Source of the DNA: JAJRXC01 sp047639555
GTDB lineage: Bacteria > Actinomycetota > Acidimicrobiia > Acidimicrobiales > Aldehydirespiratoraceae
Length of the DNA stretch: 64,000 nucleotides
NCBI GenBank assembly: GCA_047639555.1
Contig: JBLIOE010000004.1
Location: 1 to 64,000 of the forward strand
Direction of reading: 5' to 3'
Below, piece after piece: positions 48,790 to 57,198 of the stretch. The position numbers and the translations under genes were made by a program. Positions within the stretch are counted from its first letter, which is position 1. Each line of letters begins with the position of its first letter. Under the pieces are notes generated by a model. That model was not told the origin of the DNA and did no database searches. It saw only the letters and a list, made by a program, of their open reading frames with translations.

Positions 48790-50117
48790 ATCACCCGGAC
48801 GACGCCCCGTCCCGCCCCGTCCCCCACCTTTGGGGAGCGGAGACCGACAAGGCGTTGTCGAACTTTGTGGTGTCCGGGGAGAGAGTTCCGTTGCCGGTGA
48901 TCCACTGGCTCGCCCGCATAAAAGCCGCAGCGGCGTCGGTCAATGCCGAACTCGGCGTCTTGGATGCTGACACGGCACATCGAATCTCGTCCGCCGCGGC
49001 GGAGGTCGCCGACGGTCGTCACGACGACCAGTTCCCGATCGACGTGTTCCAGACGGGATCGGGGACGTCAACGAACATGAACGCCAACGAGGTCATCGCC
49101 AGCCTCGCCGGACCAGGTGTTCATCCGAACGATCATGTCAACCTTGGCCAGAGCTCGAACGACGTCTTTCCAACCGCCGTTCATCTCGCCGCGCTCGAAG
49201 GCGTGACCGAGCGTCTTCTCCCTGCCATGCAAAGCCTCGAGGGCGCTCTCGCTGACAAGGCGTCTGAATTTGCGGATCTGACCAAGGCGGCTCGAACCCA
49301 CCTGATGGACGCGGTACCGATGACCCTCGGCCAAGAGTTCGGCGGCTACGCGGCCCAAGTCCGACTCGGCCAGGATCGGGTCATGACGACTCTTGGCCGA
49401 GTTGCCCAGGTTCCTCTCGGCGGCACGGCCGTTGGAACTGGCCTCAACACTCACCCCGATTTCGCGTCGAAGGTCCGGGCACTGATCGTCGTCGGGGCGG
49501 CTATGGATGTTCGCCCGCCGGCCCACCCGTTCGAGGCTCAAGCGTGCCGCGACAGCCTCGTCGAACTCTCAGGCGCACTCAAGACGGTGGCCGTCTCGCT
49601 CACCAAGATCGCTACCGATCTGGCCCTGTTGGCGAGCGGACCTCGGTGCGGACTGGACGAGATCCATTTGCCGAGCCTCCAGAAGGGCTCATCGATCATG
49701 CCCGGCAAAATCAACCCCGTGATCCCCGAAGTCGTCTGTCAGGTTGCGGCGCAGGTGATCGGAAACGACACCGCGATCACGATCGGCGGCATGCAGGGCA
49801 CCCTCGAACTCAACGCGCGTGTGCCGCTGATTGCCCGCAATCTTCTGCATTCGATCACTTTGCTGACCTCCGCCTGCACGCTGCTCGCCGAAAAGTGCGT
49901 CAGTGGCATCACCGCCAACGAAGATCGCCTCACCTACTACAGCGAGGCCACCCTCGCTACGGCCACCGCCCTCAACCCGCTAATCGGTTACGAACACGCG
50001 GCACGCCTTGTCGACGAGGCCACTCGAACCGGTCTGTCGTTGCGCGAGATCTGCATTGCCGACGGATTAGACGAAGCGCTCGTGGCCCACGCTCTCGACC
50101 CGGGCCGCCTCACCTGA
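48786..50117 (+). CDS. fumC: Class II fumarate hydratase
   Basis: A 443-residue lyase interconverting fumarate and malate in the citric acid cycle. TGSGTSTNMNANEVIA, HPNDHVNLGQSSNDVFPTAV, and the signature GSSIMPGKINPVIPEV are all present, with GTGLNTHPDF distinguishing fumarases. Length is normal. ATG 48786 overlaps the upstream stop (ATGA); an earlier GTG at 48771 is possible. Confidence 0.93.
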   Translation: MNHPDDAPSRPVPHLWGAETDKALSNFVVSGERVPLPVIHWLARIKAAAASVNAELGVLDADTAHRISSAAAEVADGRHDDQFPIDVFQTGSGTSTNMNANEVIASLAGPGVHPNDHVNLGQSSNDVFPTAVHLAALEGVTERLLPAMQSLEGALADKASEFADLTKAARTHLMDAVPMTLGQEFGGYAAQVRLGQDRVMTTLGRVAQVPLGGTAVGTGLNTHPDFASKVRALIVVGAAMDVRPPAHPFEAQACRDSLVELSGALKTVAVSLTKIATDLALLASGPRCGLDEIHLPSLQKGSSIMPGKINPVIPEVVCQVAAQVIGNDTAITIGGMQGTLELNARVPLIARNLLHSITLLTSACTLLAEKCVSGITANEDRLTYYSEATLATATALNPLIGYEHAARLVDEATRTGLSLREICIADGLDEALVAHALDPGRLT

Positions 50118-50262
50118 GGGCGGAGTGGGCAGTGCCGTGTCACGAACCGGGGTGCCAGAACATTGCTTCGGATCGGTGGAACTGGAGTAATGCAGCCAGC
50201 GTCATGTTGGCAACCGAGGACCCGAAATCGCGGCGCTCCGTATCTACCCGAGGTAGTGCGAA

Positions 50263-50550
50263 ATGAAAGGTTCATTCGTCCCGGCCGTAATCATTGTGGC
50301 CGTATTGACACTGGGTGCCTGTGGCTCCGACGCCGTTGACACATCGACGTCTGACCAAGGCCCGGTAATTGCCGAAGCCGAACCCACTGGTGTCGACCCC
50401 GCCGACGCGGGCAACGATGACCTCCTCACCCGCTTGTGGGTCAAGCCGGACCTTGTCGACTGCATTGGCGAGATGGAGCAGCAGTGCATACAGATCCCGG
50501 AGACCGAAGACGGCGAGTGGATTGGAACCCCGAGGTCTCAGCGGCAATAA
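50263..50550 (+). CDS. Small lipoprotein, possibly truncated
   Basis: A 95-residue protein with a lipoprotein signal (VPAVIIVAVLTLGACGS). The mature part is acidic, with VDCIGEMEQQCIQIPE giving a cysteine pair. No family is recognised. It ends in a polar tail just before degenerate DNA, so the original protein may have been longer. ATG 50263; no clear promoter. Confidence 0.55.
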   Translation: MKGSFVPAVIIVAVLTLGACGSDAVDTSTSDQGPVIAEAEPTGVDPADAGNDDLLTRLWVKPDLVDCIGEMEQQCIQIPETEDGEWIGTPRSQRQ

Positions 50551-51063
50551 GCGCGACCGCACTCACGATCATGCTGGTCATGTTCTTCATCGCCGACGAC
50601 GCCGACGCTAACGGCGACGGCGGAGTGGTGCTGATGGCGCTCCGTAGTAGAACCACAGCGTGGGCAGCAGAAAGGCGACGTAGGTAACGACACGAACGCG
50701 TGCGGGGCTTGGACTCCATCCGAAGAGCCCATTCATGAAGGCGAGTGTTCCCTCGATGAACTGTTCCCATTTGCCTTCGAACTCGCCGACGATCTGGTGG
50801 AACAGAAGTCCGGGAGCAACGCAGATGACTGCTGCGGCGACACTTCCTGCATAGAGAGAGCCGAGCCGGTCGCCTCGATCGCACGCCCGGACTCGGGCCG
50901 CCCTCGCTTCTCGCCCACTGGCGCCACAACGAGATCGCCTGTACGCCGTGCTTCACCGCAATGCCAGCGACCCAGCGGAGGCGTTCGGACTTCCGACCGA
51001 GACCACGCTCGACATCGGCGTCCACACCGAAATCTGACGGGGCTCGCCGCTAGTGTCCTGATC
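50551..51063 (-). pseudogene. Relic region with an internally deleted FTR1/EfeU-like permease
   Basis: On the minus strand, about 50890 down to 50640, one frame reads LGSLYAGSVAAAVICVAPGL, then GKWEQFIEGTLAF and directly MNGLFGWSPSPARVRVVTYV and FLLPTLWFYYG. In FTR1-type iron permeases, a qelfEGvlAL-like start of one helix and the GLFGY-like C-terminal segment are normally well separated, so an internal deletion is likely. The rest of this 513-base stretch holds no recognisable gene. Confidence 0.45.
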
Positions 51064-51300
51064 ATGCGCCTGCTTGTTCGGAAGATGTCTCGCAAGACAA
51101 CAGAGAAGGACTTGCGGGACCTGTTCGAGTCGTTCGGTGCGGTCCAGTCTTGTGTGATCGTGAACGACGCTGCGACTGGGCAGTCGAAGGGATTCGGTTT
51201 CGTGGACATGCCAAAGTCCGGCGACGCCAAGGCGGCAATTCAACACCTGAACGGTCAAGAGCTAGACGGCGAGATTCTTCGGGTGAAGCGGGCCACCTGA
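51064..51300 (+). CDS. RRM-domain RNA-binding protein
   Basis: A 78-residue protein that is a single RNA-recognition motif: LLVRKMSRKTTEKDLRDLFE (RNP2 region), SCVIVNDAATGQSKGFGFVD (RNP1, KGFGFVDM) and GDAKAAIQHLNGQELDGEIL. There is no glycine-rich tail. Similar small RRM proteins are best known from cyanobacteria, often cold-induced, and are scattered in other bacteria. ATG 51064. Confidence 0.87.
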   Translation: MRLLVRKMSRKTTEKDLRDLFESFGAVQSCVIVNDAATGQSKGFGFVDMPKSGDAKAAIQHLNGQELDGEILRVKRAT

Positions 51301-51472
51301 AAAGGTTTGCCGTTTGAGACGGCGCGAACACGCTGACCTCTTCGACCGGCCTCGCCCGCGTCAGCCTCAATCGTCAACGGCCCGCTTCCCGAGGCGGGTG
51401 GGCTCGGCGCTCTCGTTGTAATCCATCGACCGGCATCAAGCGCGGGGCCAAGCGGTTGCGAGGTGTGAGATC

Positions 51473-51919
51473 ATGAACAGCGTGGCTGAGGACAAGATGT
51501 GGGACGGATTCGCTGACGCGATCGTTCAGGTGGCGCTCGCCCGTGGGCCGGCAGTCCTGGTGCCGAGACCAGTCGGTCGAGTGGGCGTGTTTCCGTTTCA
51601 CCGGCCGGTGCACATTCTGACCGCATACAACCCGGCGGGTCGGGTGATCGATGCCGCCGATAACGAGGCCCGTCATGACGCTTTGGCTTCTGCCCTGGCC
51701 GGAAACCGGGTCTTTCCGACCGTAGGTAGTGCGGCCGACGGAACGTTTCGGGAGCCAGGCTATGGGCTGCTCGAGGGAGACCTGCAGGAGGCGATAGAAC
51801 TCGCCCGTGTGTTCGGCCAGCGCGCGATTTACCGCTGGACACCAGATGTGTTGTCGGTCATTGGGGTTGACGAAGAGGTCCAGATCGACCTCGGGTGGAC
51901 GCTCCAGGATCTGGGCTGA
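51473..51919 (+). CDS. DUF3293 family protein
   Basis: A 148-residue protein: VHILTAYNPAGRVIDAADNE, ARHDALASALAG, EPGYGLLEGDLQEAIELARV and FGQRAIYRWTPDVLSVIG form the conserved pattern of DUF3293 (HIlTA.NP, N..r...L, E.gf, FgQ.Aiy). Function unknown. ATG 51473. Confidence 0.7.
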   Translation: MNSVAEDKMWDGFADAIVQVALARGPAVLVPRPVGRVGVFPFHRPVHILTAYNPAGRVIDAADNEARHDALASALAGNRVFPTVGSAADGTFREPGYGLLEGDLQEAIELARVFGQRAIYRWTPDVLSVIGVDEEVQIDLGWTLQDLG

Positions 51920-52131
51920 ACCCAGGCAACGACGCAACACCGTGGTGCCGATCTCCGAGCACTCCGCTTTCTTCACAAGCATTCTCGACCACTTCGACCT
52001 TGAGCGGCCCCACGAAGTCAGGCCCGATGTGGGTAGTCCCTTGGCGATCAGGTTCGGGGTCGAGCAACAAACGCGTCCCCTCAGGACTCCAAGTAATCGC
52101 GGCGCTGGGCGGTGCGCATCTAGCGAGCAAC

Positions 52132-53091
52132 TTATGTACCGCCAGCCAATCGTTCCAGGCCTTCGGCGAGACTGACCCTCGGCCTCCACTGCAAGACCTC
52201 GCGCGTCGCTCGCTGGTCGAACCAGTGGGCCGTGCCGAGTTGCTCTGCCAGAAAGCGGGTCATCGGCGGGTCATTGCGAAGAGCCAGCCCGCTCCAGAGC
52301 AACTCGGCCCCCGCACCCAGGGCCTTGGTCAGGCTTAGCGGCAGGTGCCGAGTCGGTGGCTCCACCCCCGAAGCAAGGCAGATGCTTCGCAGGAGCTCGG
52401 CCACTGGCCGGGGTTCACCGTTCGAAACGACGAGCGCTTGGCCGTGCGCCGTATCGGCATGATCAATCGCGGCCACGATCGCTTCGGCCGCGTTGTCGAC
52501 ATAGGTCGTGTCAACGAGCGCCGCGCCCGGGCCGATGAGGCGAAGGCGACCCGTCCGAGCTCGTTCCACAACGCGCTCCACGAGCTGGGTGTCACCAGGA
52601 CCCCACACGAGATGGGGACGGACCGAGACCACCGACAAACCGGGGCGATCAGCCTCCAACATCAGGATTTCGGCCTTCGCCTTACTTCGCGCGTAACGGC
52701 TTCGAGCCTGCGTCGGTTGGGCGGGAGTAGCGCCCACACCGACCTGCGCTCTCCCCACGTGAGCGACCGACGGCGACGAGACGTAAACCAGTCTCGTCAC
52801 GCCGGCTCGGCTGGCCGCCGCCAAAACGTTGGCCGAGCCGCCTACGTTCACTTCCTCGAACGACCGTCGCGACCCGATGGGAGACACACGCGCCGCCATA
52901 TGCACGATGGCGTCAACCCCGTCGAGCGAGCGAGCGACGTCACCCGGGTTGGTGACGTCGCCTCGGATCTCGCGGCAGTCGAGGCGCGAGCGGCTCCGCT
53001 GTAACACGGTGACGTCGTCGCCTCGGCTCAGAAAGGCCATTGCGACCGCCTTTCCAAACATCCCGCTTGCGCCGGTCACCAGGACCCTCAC
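52132..53091 (-). CDS. oleD: OleD, NAD(P)-dependent 2-alkyl-3-ketoalkanoate reductase
   Basis: A 319-residue extended SDR. VRVLVTGASGMFGKAVAMAF is the NAD(P)-binding loop, VHMAARVSPIGSRRSFEEVN follows, and RSRYARSKAKAE has the catalytic YxxxK. It resembles 3-beta-HSD-type OleD proteins, which reduce the beta-keto acid made by OleA. GTG 53091 overlaps the oleBC stop (GTGA). The assignment is strengthened by OleBC upstream and OleA nearby. Confidence 0.85.
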   Translation of the reverse strand: MRVLVTGASGMFGKAVAMAFLSRGDDVTVLQRSRSRLDCREIRGDVTNPGDVARSLDGVDAIVHMAARVSPIGSRRSFEEVNVGGSANVLAAASRAGVTRLVYVSSPSVAHVGRAQVGVGATPAQPTQARSRYARSKAKAEILMLEADRPGLSVVSVRPHLVWGPGDTQLVERVVERARTGRLRLIGPGAALVDTTYVDNAAEAIVAAIDHADTAHGQALVVSNGEPRPVAELLRSICLASGVEPPTRHLPLSLTKALGAGAELLWSGLALRNDPPMTRFLAEQLGTAHWFDQRATREVLQWRPRVSLAEGLERLAGGT

Positions 53092-55697
53092 AGTCGCGGC
53101 ACCCGGGCGCCGGCCAGAACCGCCTCGGCCCATTCGGCGATGCGTTGACGTTCGATCTTGGAGTTGTGGCGGCGGTCCACCGGTAGATCATCGGTGGTCA
53201 GTACCGCGGCGACATCGTGGGAAACGGCCATTCGTACAGATTCTGCGAGGTGTTCATCCGCAACTACCTCGTCGGTCGACTCGGTCGTCGAGACAACAAT
53301 CACCAGTTGCTGCGTCCCGATCGGACCAACCCCGACGGCGGCCGCCTGGCGAACACCATCCACCCTCTCCGCCTCGTGTTCGATCCCCACCGGCGTCAGG
53401 GGCCCGCTGGGGGAAAGAATGAGGTGAGACATCCGTCCTTCGACCCAGAGCCGACCGGCGGTGTCGATGTGGCCAACGTCGCCGGTGCGATACCAGTCAC
53501 CTCTCCGCGCCTGATTCTGAATGGCCCACAACGCGTCGTAGCCATCGCTGGAATGCCGCGCTCGGACACAGATCTCACCGGTGACCCCCGGGTGCTCGAT
53601 GAAGTCCCAGGTGGAATGCCCGGATTGGCTGATGGCGGTCACAGCCAGATCCACACCGCTGACCGGCAATCCGACGCAGACACCATTGCCCTCGCCGGCT
53701 AAGTCGATCTCCTCGAGCGAGATGTCGGTCACCGGCATGACCTCCGTCATTCCGTAGGGAGTGTGGATCTCGGCGTTGACGAAGTGTGGCCTCATGGCCC
53801 GTAGCGCGCTCTTCGAGATCGGGGCGCCGGCCGAGGCCACCGCTCGGAGTTGCGTCATTGCGGACCGCTGGTGGTCGTCCAGCGTGTCTGCAGTGGCGAC
53901 GACATTGACCAGGGCGGCTGGCGACCCGAAGGCAATGGTTGCTCGGATGGCGCGGGCCGCATTGGCGAAGGCGCCGGCGGTGAGCGATGCCGGCGCCGAG
54001 ACGTCCATGGCGGGCACGACCGACGTGATCCCCAGCGCCGGCCCAAAGATGGCAAATGGTGCAAATGCGGCCACGAGGCGATCATCGCTCCTGAGCGAGT
54101 ACGTCGACATGAGGGCGTCGCGTTGCGCCTCGAGTTGTCCGTGGCGGTAGGCGACGGCCTTGGAGGGTCCGGTCGAGCCCGAGGTGAAGACCACCGCGGC
54201 CATGTCGCCGGGTTCGGGCCGGAACTCCGACGATTCCGAGCGGTCGGTATCGAGCGGTGCGGACAGGCTTCCCTCGACCCGAAGCGCTCGCCGCGCCGCC
54301 CTCGGCAGCGTCGTGAGCGACAGTGCCCGTCCGGGGAGATTTAGACCCCGCACCAATGCCAGTCCGCGCCAATCAGCAACGATGTGGTCGGGCCGAGCTG
54401 AGCGCAGCGAGTTGGCGACCCCGCCCACGCCGAGCGCAGCGTCGGCCGCGACGACCACCGCGCCCGCCTTCCAGCAGGCATACACGATCGCAACGAGGTC
54501 GATTCCCGGAGGGATCAGCGGGGCGACTCGATCGCCCGGCTCCACACCCGCGGCGAGGAGCCGGTCGCGAAGTTCGTCCACCCGCAGCCCGAGGTCCGCA
54601 AAGCTCACTGATCTGGACACGTCGACGGAACCGTCCGGACTCATCTCGGCGACGGCGACGTCGTTGTCGTTCCTTCGCTCATCGAGAGCCGACCACAGTC
54701 GTGTTCCGTTGTCCGTCGTCTCTCCGGTGTGCGCATCGATTGCCGCCGACGTGGAGGCACTCGTGGTGGGTGAGGTGACGGACTCCAGCCAGTCGAGGAT
54801 CACGGGTGCTCCTCCGACGTCCTCCATTACGAGGTGTCCGGCTTTTGCGTATCTGTGCACTGCGGCATGGGGCATCCGGCTGCGCATATCAGCGAGGAAC
54901 GCCGAGGAAAAAACCGGATCCCGGGCCCCCCAGAGTAGGAGCGACGGAGTGTCGGCGAAGCGGTGCGTCTGGCCGGCGATGTCATCGAGCGTGGTGTGGG
55001 TCGGGTGTTCGGAATCGAACGGGATGTCCTCGACGAAGTGGCCGATCCCAACTCGGCTTGCCGGGTTCGGGTACGGCGCGGCGAAGGCCCGTCGGACCTC
55101 TTTCGACAGGGGAGGGCGGGCCAAGCGGAGCGTGCCCTTCAGGAAGGCGGGAGTGGTTACACAACTCGCACGCAGGGTGGCCCGCGTGCGTACCGCCCGG
55201 ATAAGCGCCGGAATGCGCACTTTTTCCGGCCGAGCGACACCGGTATTCATCAGAACGATTCCGGCCAGCTGGTCCTGGTGGGCCAGCGCCCAGCCGAGCG
55301 AGATGGGTCCGCCCCAGTCGTGAGCGACGGTCACCACCGGCCCGTCGATGCCCAATGCAGCCGTGACTGCGCTGAGATCGGCTATGTGCCCGGCGAGCCG
55401 CCGATTGTCGCTGGTACGGTCCGAGAAACCCATGTTGAGCGCATCGACCGCCACGACGCGCCAGCGGGTCGAAGCCGCCGCGAGCCCGCGCCACGTGTAG
55501 GACCACGTTGGGTTGCCGTGGACGCACAACAGCGTGCCAATCGGGTCGACGACGCCATTGTCCAGCACATGCCACGTGTGTTCGCGGCCGTCGCCGCCGG
55601 TGGCCGACACTAGTCGGGACCAATCGGCATCCCACCCAGAGAGGCCCGTAGGTGGATGGCTAGCTTGCTGGAGTCGGGAGATCATGGCTGGCGACAT
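53088..55697 (-). CDS. oleBC: OleBC fusion: beta-lactone decarboxylase plus beta-lactone synthetase
   Basis: An 869-residue two-domain protein. Residues ~25-315 are an alpha/beta hydrolase of the haloalkane-dehalogenase type (VHGNPTWSYTWRG, VTVAHDWGGPISLGWALAHQ with nucleophile Asp127, late KAGHLVMEDV). This matches OleB, which decarboxylates beta-lactones to cis-olefins. Residues ~330-869 are an AMP-dependent synthetase (VVFTSGSTGPSKAVAYRHGQ, YGMTEVMPVTD, DWYRTGDVGHIDTAGRLWVE), matching OleC, which closes the beta-lactone. Natural OleBC fusions are known in some lineages. ATG 55697; 68 bases separate it from divergent oleA. Confidence 0.88.
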   Translation of the reverse strand: MSPAMISRLQQASHPPTGLSGWDADWSRLVSATGGDGREHTWHVLDNGVVDPIGTLLCVHGNPTWSYTWRGLAAASTRWRVVAVDALNMGFSDRTSDNRRLAGHIADLSAVTAALGIDGPVVTVAHDWGGPISLGWALAHQDQLAGIVLMNTGVARPEKVRIPALIRAVRTRATLRASCVTTPAFLKGTLRLARPPLSKEVRRAFAAPYPNPASRVGIGHFVEDIPFDSEHPTHTTLDDIAGQTHRFADTPSLLLWGARDPVFSSAFLADMRSRMPHAAVHRYAKAGHLVMEDVGGAPVILDWLESVTSPTTSASTSAAIDAHTGETTDNGTRLWSALDERRNDNDVAVAEMSPDGSVDVSRSVSFADLGLRVDELRDRLLAAGVEPGDRVAPLIPPGIDLVAIVYACWKAGAVVVAADAALGVGGVANSLRSARPDHIVADWRGLALVRGLNLPGRALSLTTLPRAARRALRVEGSLSAPLDTDRSESSEFRPEPGDMAAVVFTSGSTGPSKAVAYRHGQLEAQRDALMSTYSLRSDDRLVAAFAPFAIFGPALGITSVVPAMDVSAPASLTAGAFANAARAIRATIAFGSPAALVNVVATADTLDDHQRSAMTQLRAVASAGAPISKSALRAMRPHFVNAEIHTPYGMTEVMPVTDISLEEIDLAGEGNGVCVGLPVSGVDLAVTAISQSGHSTWDFIEHPGVTGEICVRARHSSDGYDALWAIQNQARRGDWYRTGDVGHIDTAGRLWVEGRMSHLILSPSGPLTPVGIEHEAERVDGVRQAAAVGVGPIGTQQLVIVVSTTESTDEVVADEHLAESVRMAVSHDVAAVLTTDDLPVDRRHNSKIERQRIAEWAEAVLAGARVPRL

Positions 55698-55765
55698 ATG
55701 CTAAGCCCTCGGGTCGGAGGACACGAACGCAAGCGACCGAATGTTCAACGGAAGGCACATTAGCG

Positions 55766-56797
55766 ATGCCCGCCCCTCAACTCCGCTTCTCGGAGGTCGC
55801 CATCAGCGGTCTCGCCCACATCGATGCCGATGTCGTCGTGACGTCTGAGTCGATCGGCGACCAACTGTCCGCCACACTCGAACGCTTCGGCATGCCTCTC
55901 GACCTCCTTGAAAGCCTGACCGGCATCAACGAGCGCCGCTTCTGGCGTGAAGGCATACAGCCGAGCGACGCCGCCGTACTCGCTGCCGAGAAGCTCCTCG
56001 ACAGCAGCGAGGTGGATCCCAGCGCGATCGGCCTCCTCATCAACACCTCGGTCTGCCGAGACCACCTCGAACCATCCACAGCTGCCATCGCTCAAGGCAA
56101 GCTCGGCCTCGGTCGTGACTGCATGAACTTCGACGTCGGCAGCGCCTGCCTCGGCTTCCTTAGCGGAGCGAACATCGCATCGGCGATGATCGAACGAGGT
56201 GATATCGAGCACGCGCTGATCGTGGACGGCGAGGACTGCCGCCAGATCGTCGAAGCCACCGTCGCCCGACTCCAACGTTCCGACATCGACGAAGCAACGT
56301 TTCGTGAGCAGTTCGCCTGCCTCACGCTCGGATCCGCAGGGGTCGCAATGCTACTGTCGAAGGCAGGATCGACGGCCAGCGGCTCGCGGTACCTCGGCGG
56401 GCTCAGCGTCTCCGCGACCGAGCACCACGGGCTGAGCGTGGGCGATCCGGAAGAGGGTCGAACCGACTCTCACGCGTTGTTGGTGGCGGGACTGGATCTC
56501 GCGCAGGACGGTTGGGAAGAAGCCCAAGCCGAATTCGGCTGGTCAACCGATTCAGTGTCGATGGTCGCTGCACATCAGGTGAGCCGGGTGCACACCGACA
56601 TGCTGATCGACCGGCTTGGTTTCCACGCCGATCAAGTGCCCCGGACCTATCCCGCCTTTGGCAACACCGGGCCGGCGTCGGTACCCACCGTGCTGTCCAA
56701 AGAGGTCGACGCCGGACGCGTGAAGTCCGGAGATCAGGTAATTCTGACCGGAATGGGCAGCGGGCTTAACGCCTCAGCGGTCGAGGTCGTCTGGTAG
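55766..56797 (+). CDS. oleA: OleA, thiolase-fold acyl-CoA head-to-head condensing enzyme
   Basis: A 343-residue KAS-III-like protein. The catalytic triad is C128 (GSACLGFLSG), H270 (VAAHQVSRVH) and N300 (FGNTGPASVP). The spacing C-142-H-30-N is the same as I recall for Xanthomonas OleA (Cys143, His285, Asn315). OleA joins two fatty acyl-CoAs to a beta-keto acid, the first step to long-chain olefins. GGAAGG precedes ATG 55766. It is divergent from oleBC-oleD, so the complete A/B/C/D set is present. Confidence 0.9.
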   Translation: MPAPQLRFSEVAISGLAHIDADVVVTSESIGDQLSATLERFGMPLDLLESLTGINERRFWREGIQPSDAAVLAAEKLLDSSEVDPSAIGLLINTSVCRDHLEPSTAAIAQGKLGLGRDCMNFDVGSACLGFLSGANIASAMIERGDIEHALIVDGEDCRQIVEATVARLQRSDIDEATFREQFACLTLGSAGVAMLLSKAGSTASGSRYLGGLSVSATEHHGLSVGDPEEGRTDSHALLVAGLDLAQDGWEEAQAEFGWSTDSVSMVAAHQVSRVHTDMLIDRLGFHADQVPRTYPAFGNTGPASVPTVLSKEVDAGRVKSGDQVILTGMGSGLNASAVEVVW

Positions 56798-56813
56798 GGG
56801 AGAGCCCGGCACT

Positions 56814-56842
56814 TCGCTCCCATCGACGAACGGTGGGAGCGA
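56814..56842 (+). terminator. Terminator-like hairpin after oleA
   Basis: TCGCTCCCA (56814-56822) and TGGGAGCGA (56834-56842) form a perfect nine-base stem with an 11-base loop, 17 bases after the oleA stop. No T-tract follows. Confidence 0.5.
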
Positions 56843-57198
56843 GTCTGAGAGTTGGAGCCCTTCGGGACACCAGTCTCGAAAACACGGCGAGCGGACCGAT
56901 CGTCGCCGATGAAAACACCCTTGCGTGACCAGCAGTCGAGATTGCTGACGACTCAGACGCGGTCGTACTGATCACCCAAATATTTGCGCGAAGGCGCGCT
57001 CTACCTAGGGTCGCTCGTGGAGTCTCAGGGACACGACGATGTAGGCCTAGTTGGCCGATCGATCGACCGACCACCATGGCATCGTTCACATTGCGCGGTA
57101 CGTCGCCAGTCATGATCTCGCCCGGGCGTTCGGTCGATCTCTCAGCTGTCGCGGACACTCCAGGACTTGGACCGGTCATGGGCGTCGCCGCCGGTTGT
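56843..57198. other. Intergenic region between oleA and the RSH-like gene
   Basis: About 355 bases between converging genes. Open frames here show no family resemblance, and no repeats or RNA genes were recognised. Confidence 0.4.

Noticed and set aside
51374..52189. Long minus-strand open frame (271 codons) over the DUF3293 gene
   Set aside because: The plus-strand DUF3293 reading explains the region; the minus frame is arginine/serine-rich with no recognisable domain, as expected of a shadow frame in GC-rich DNA.
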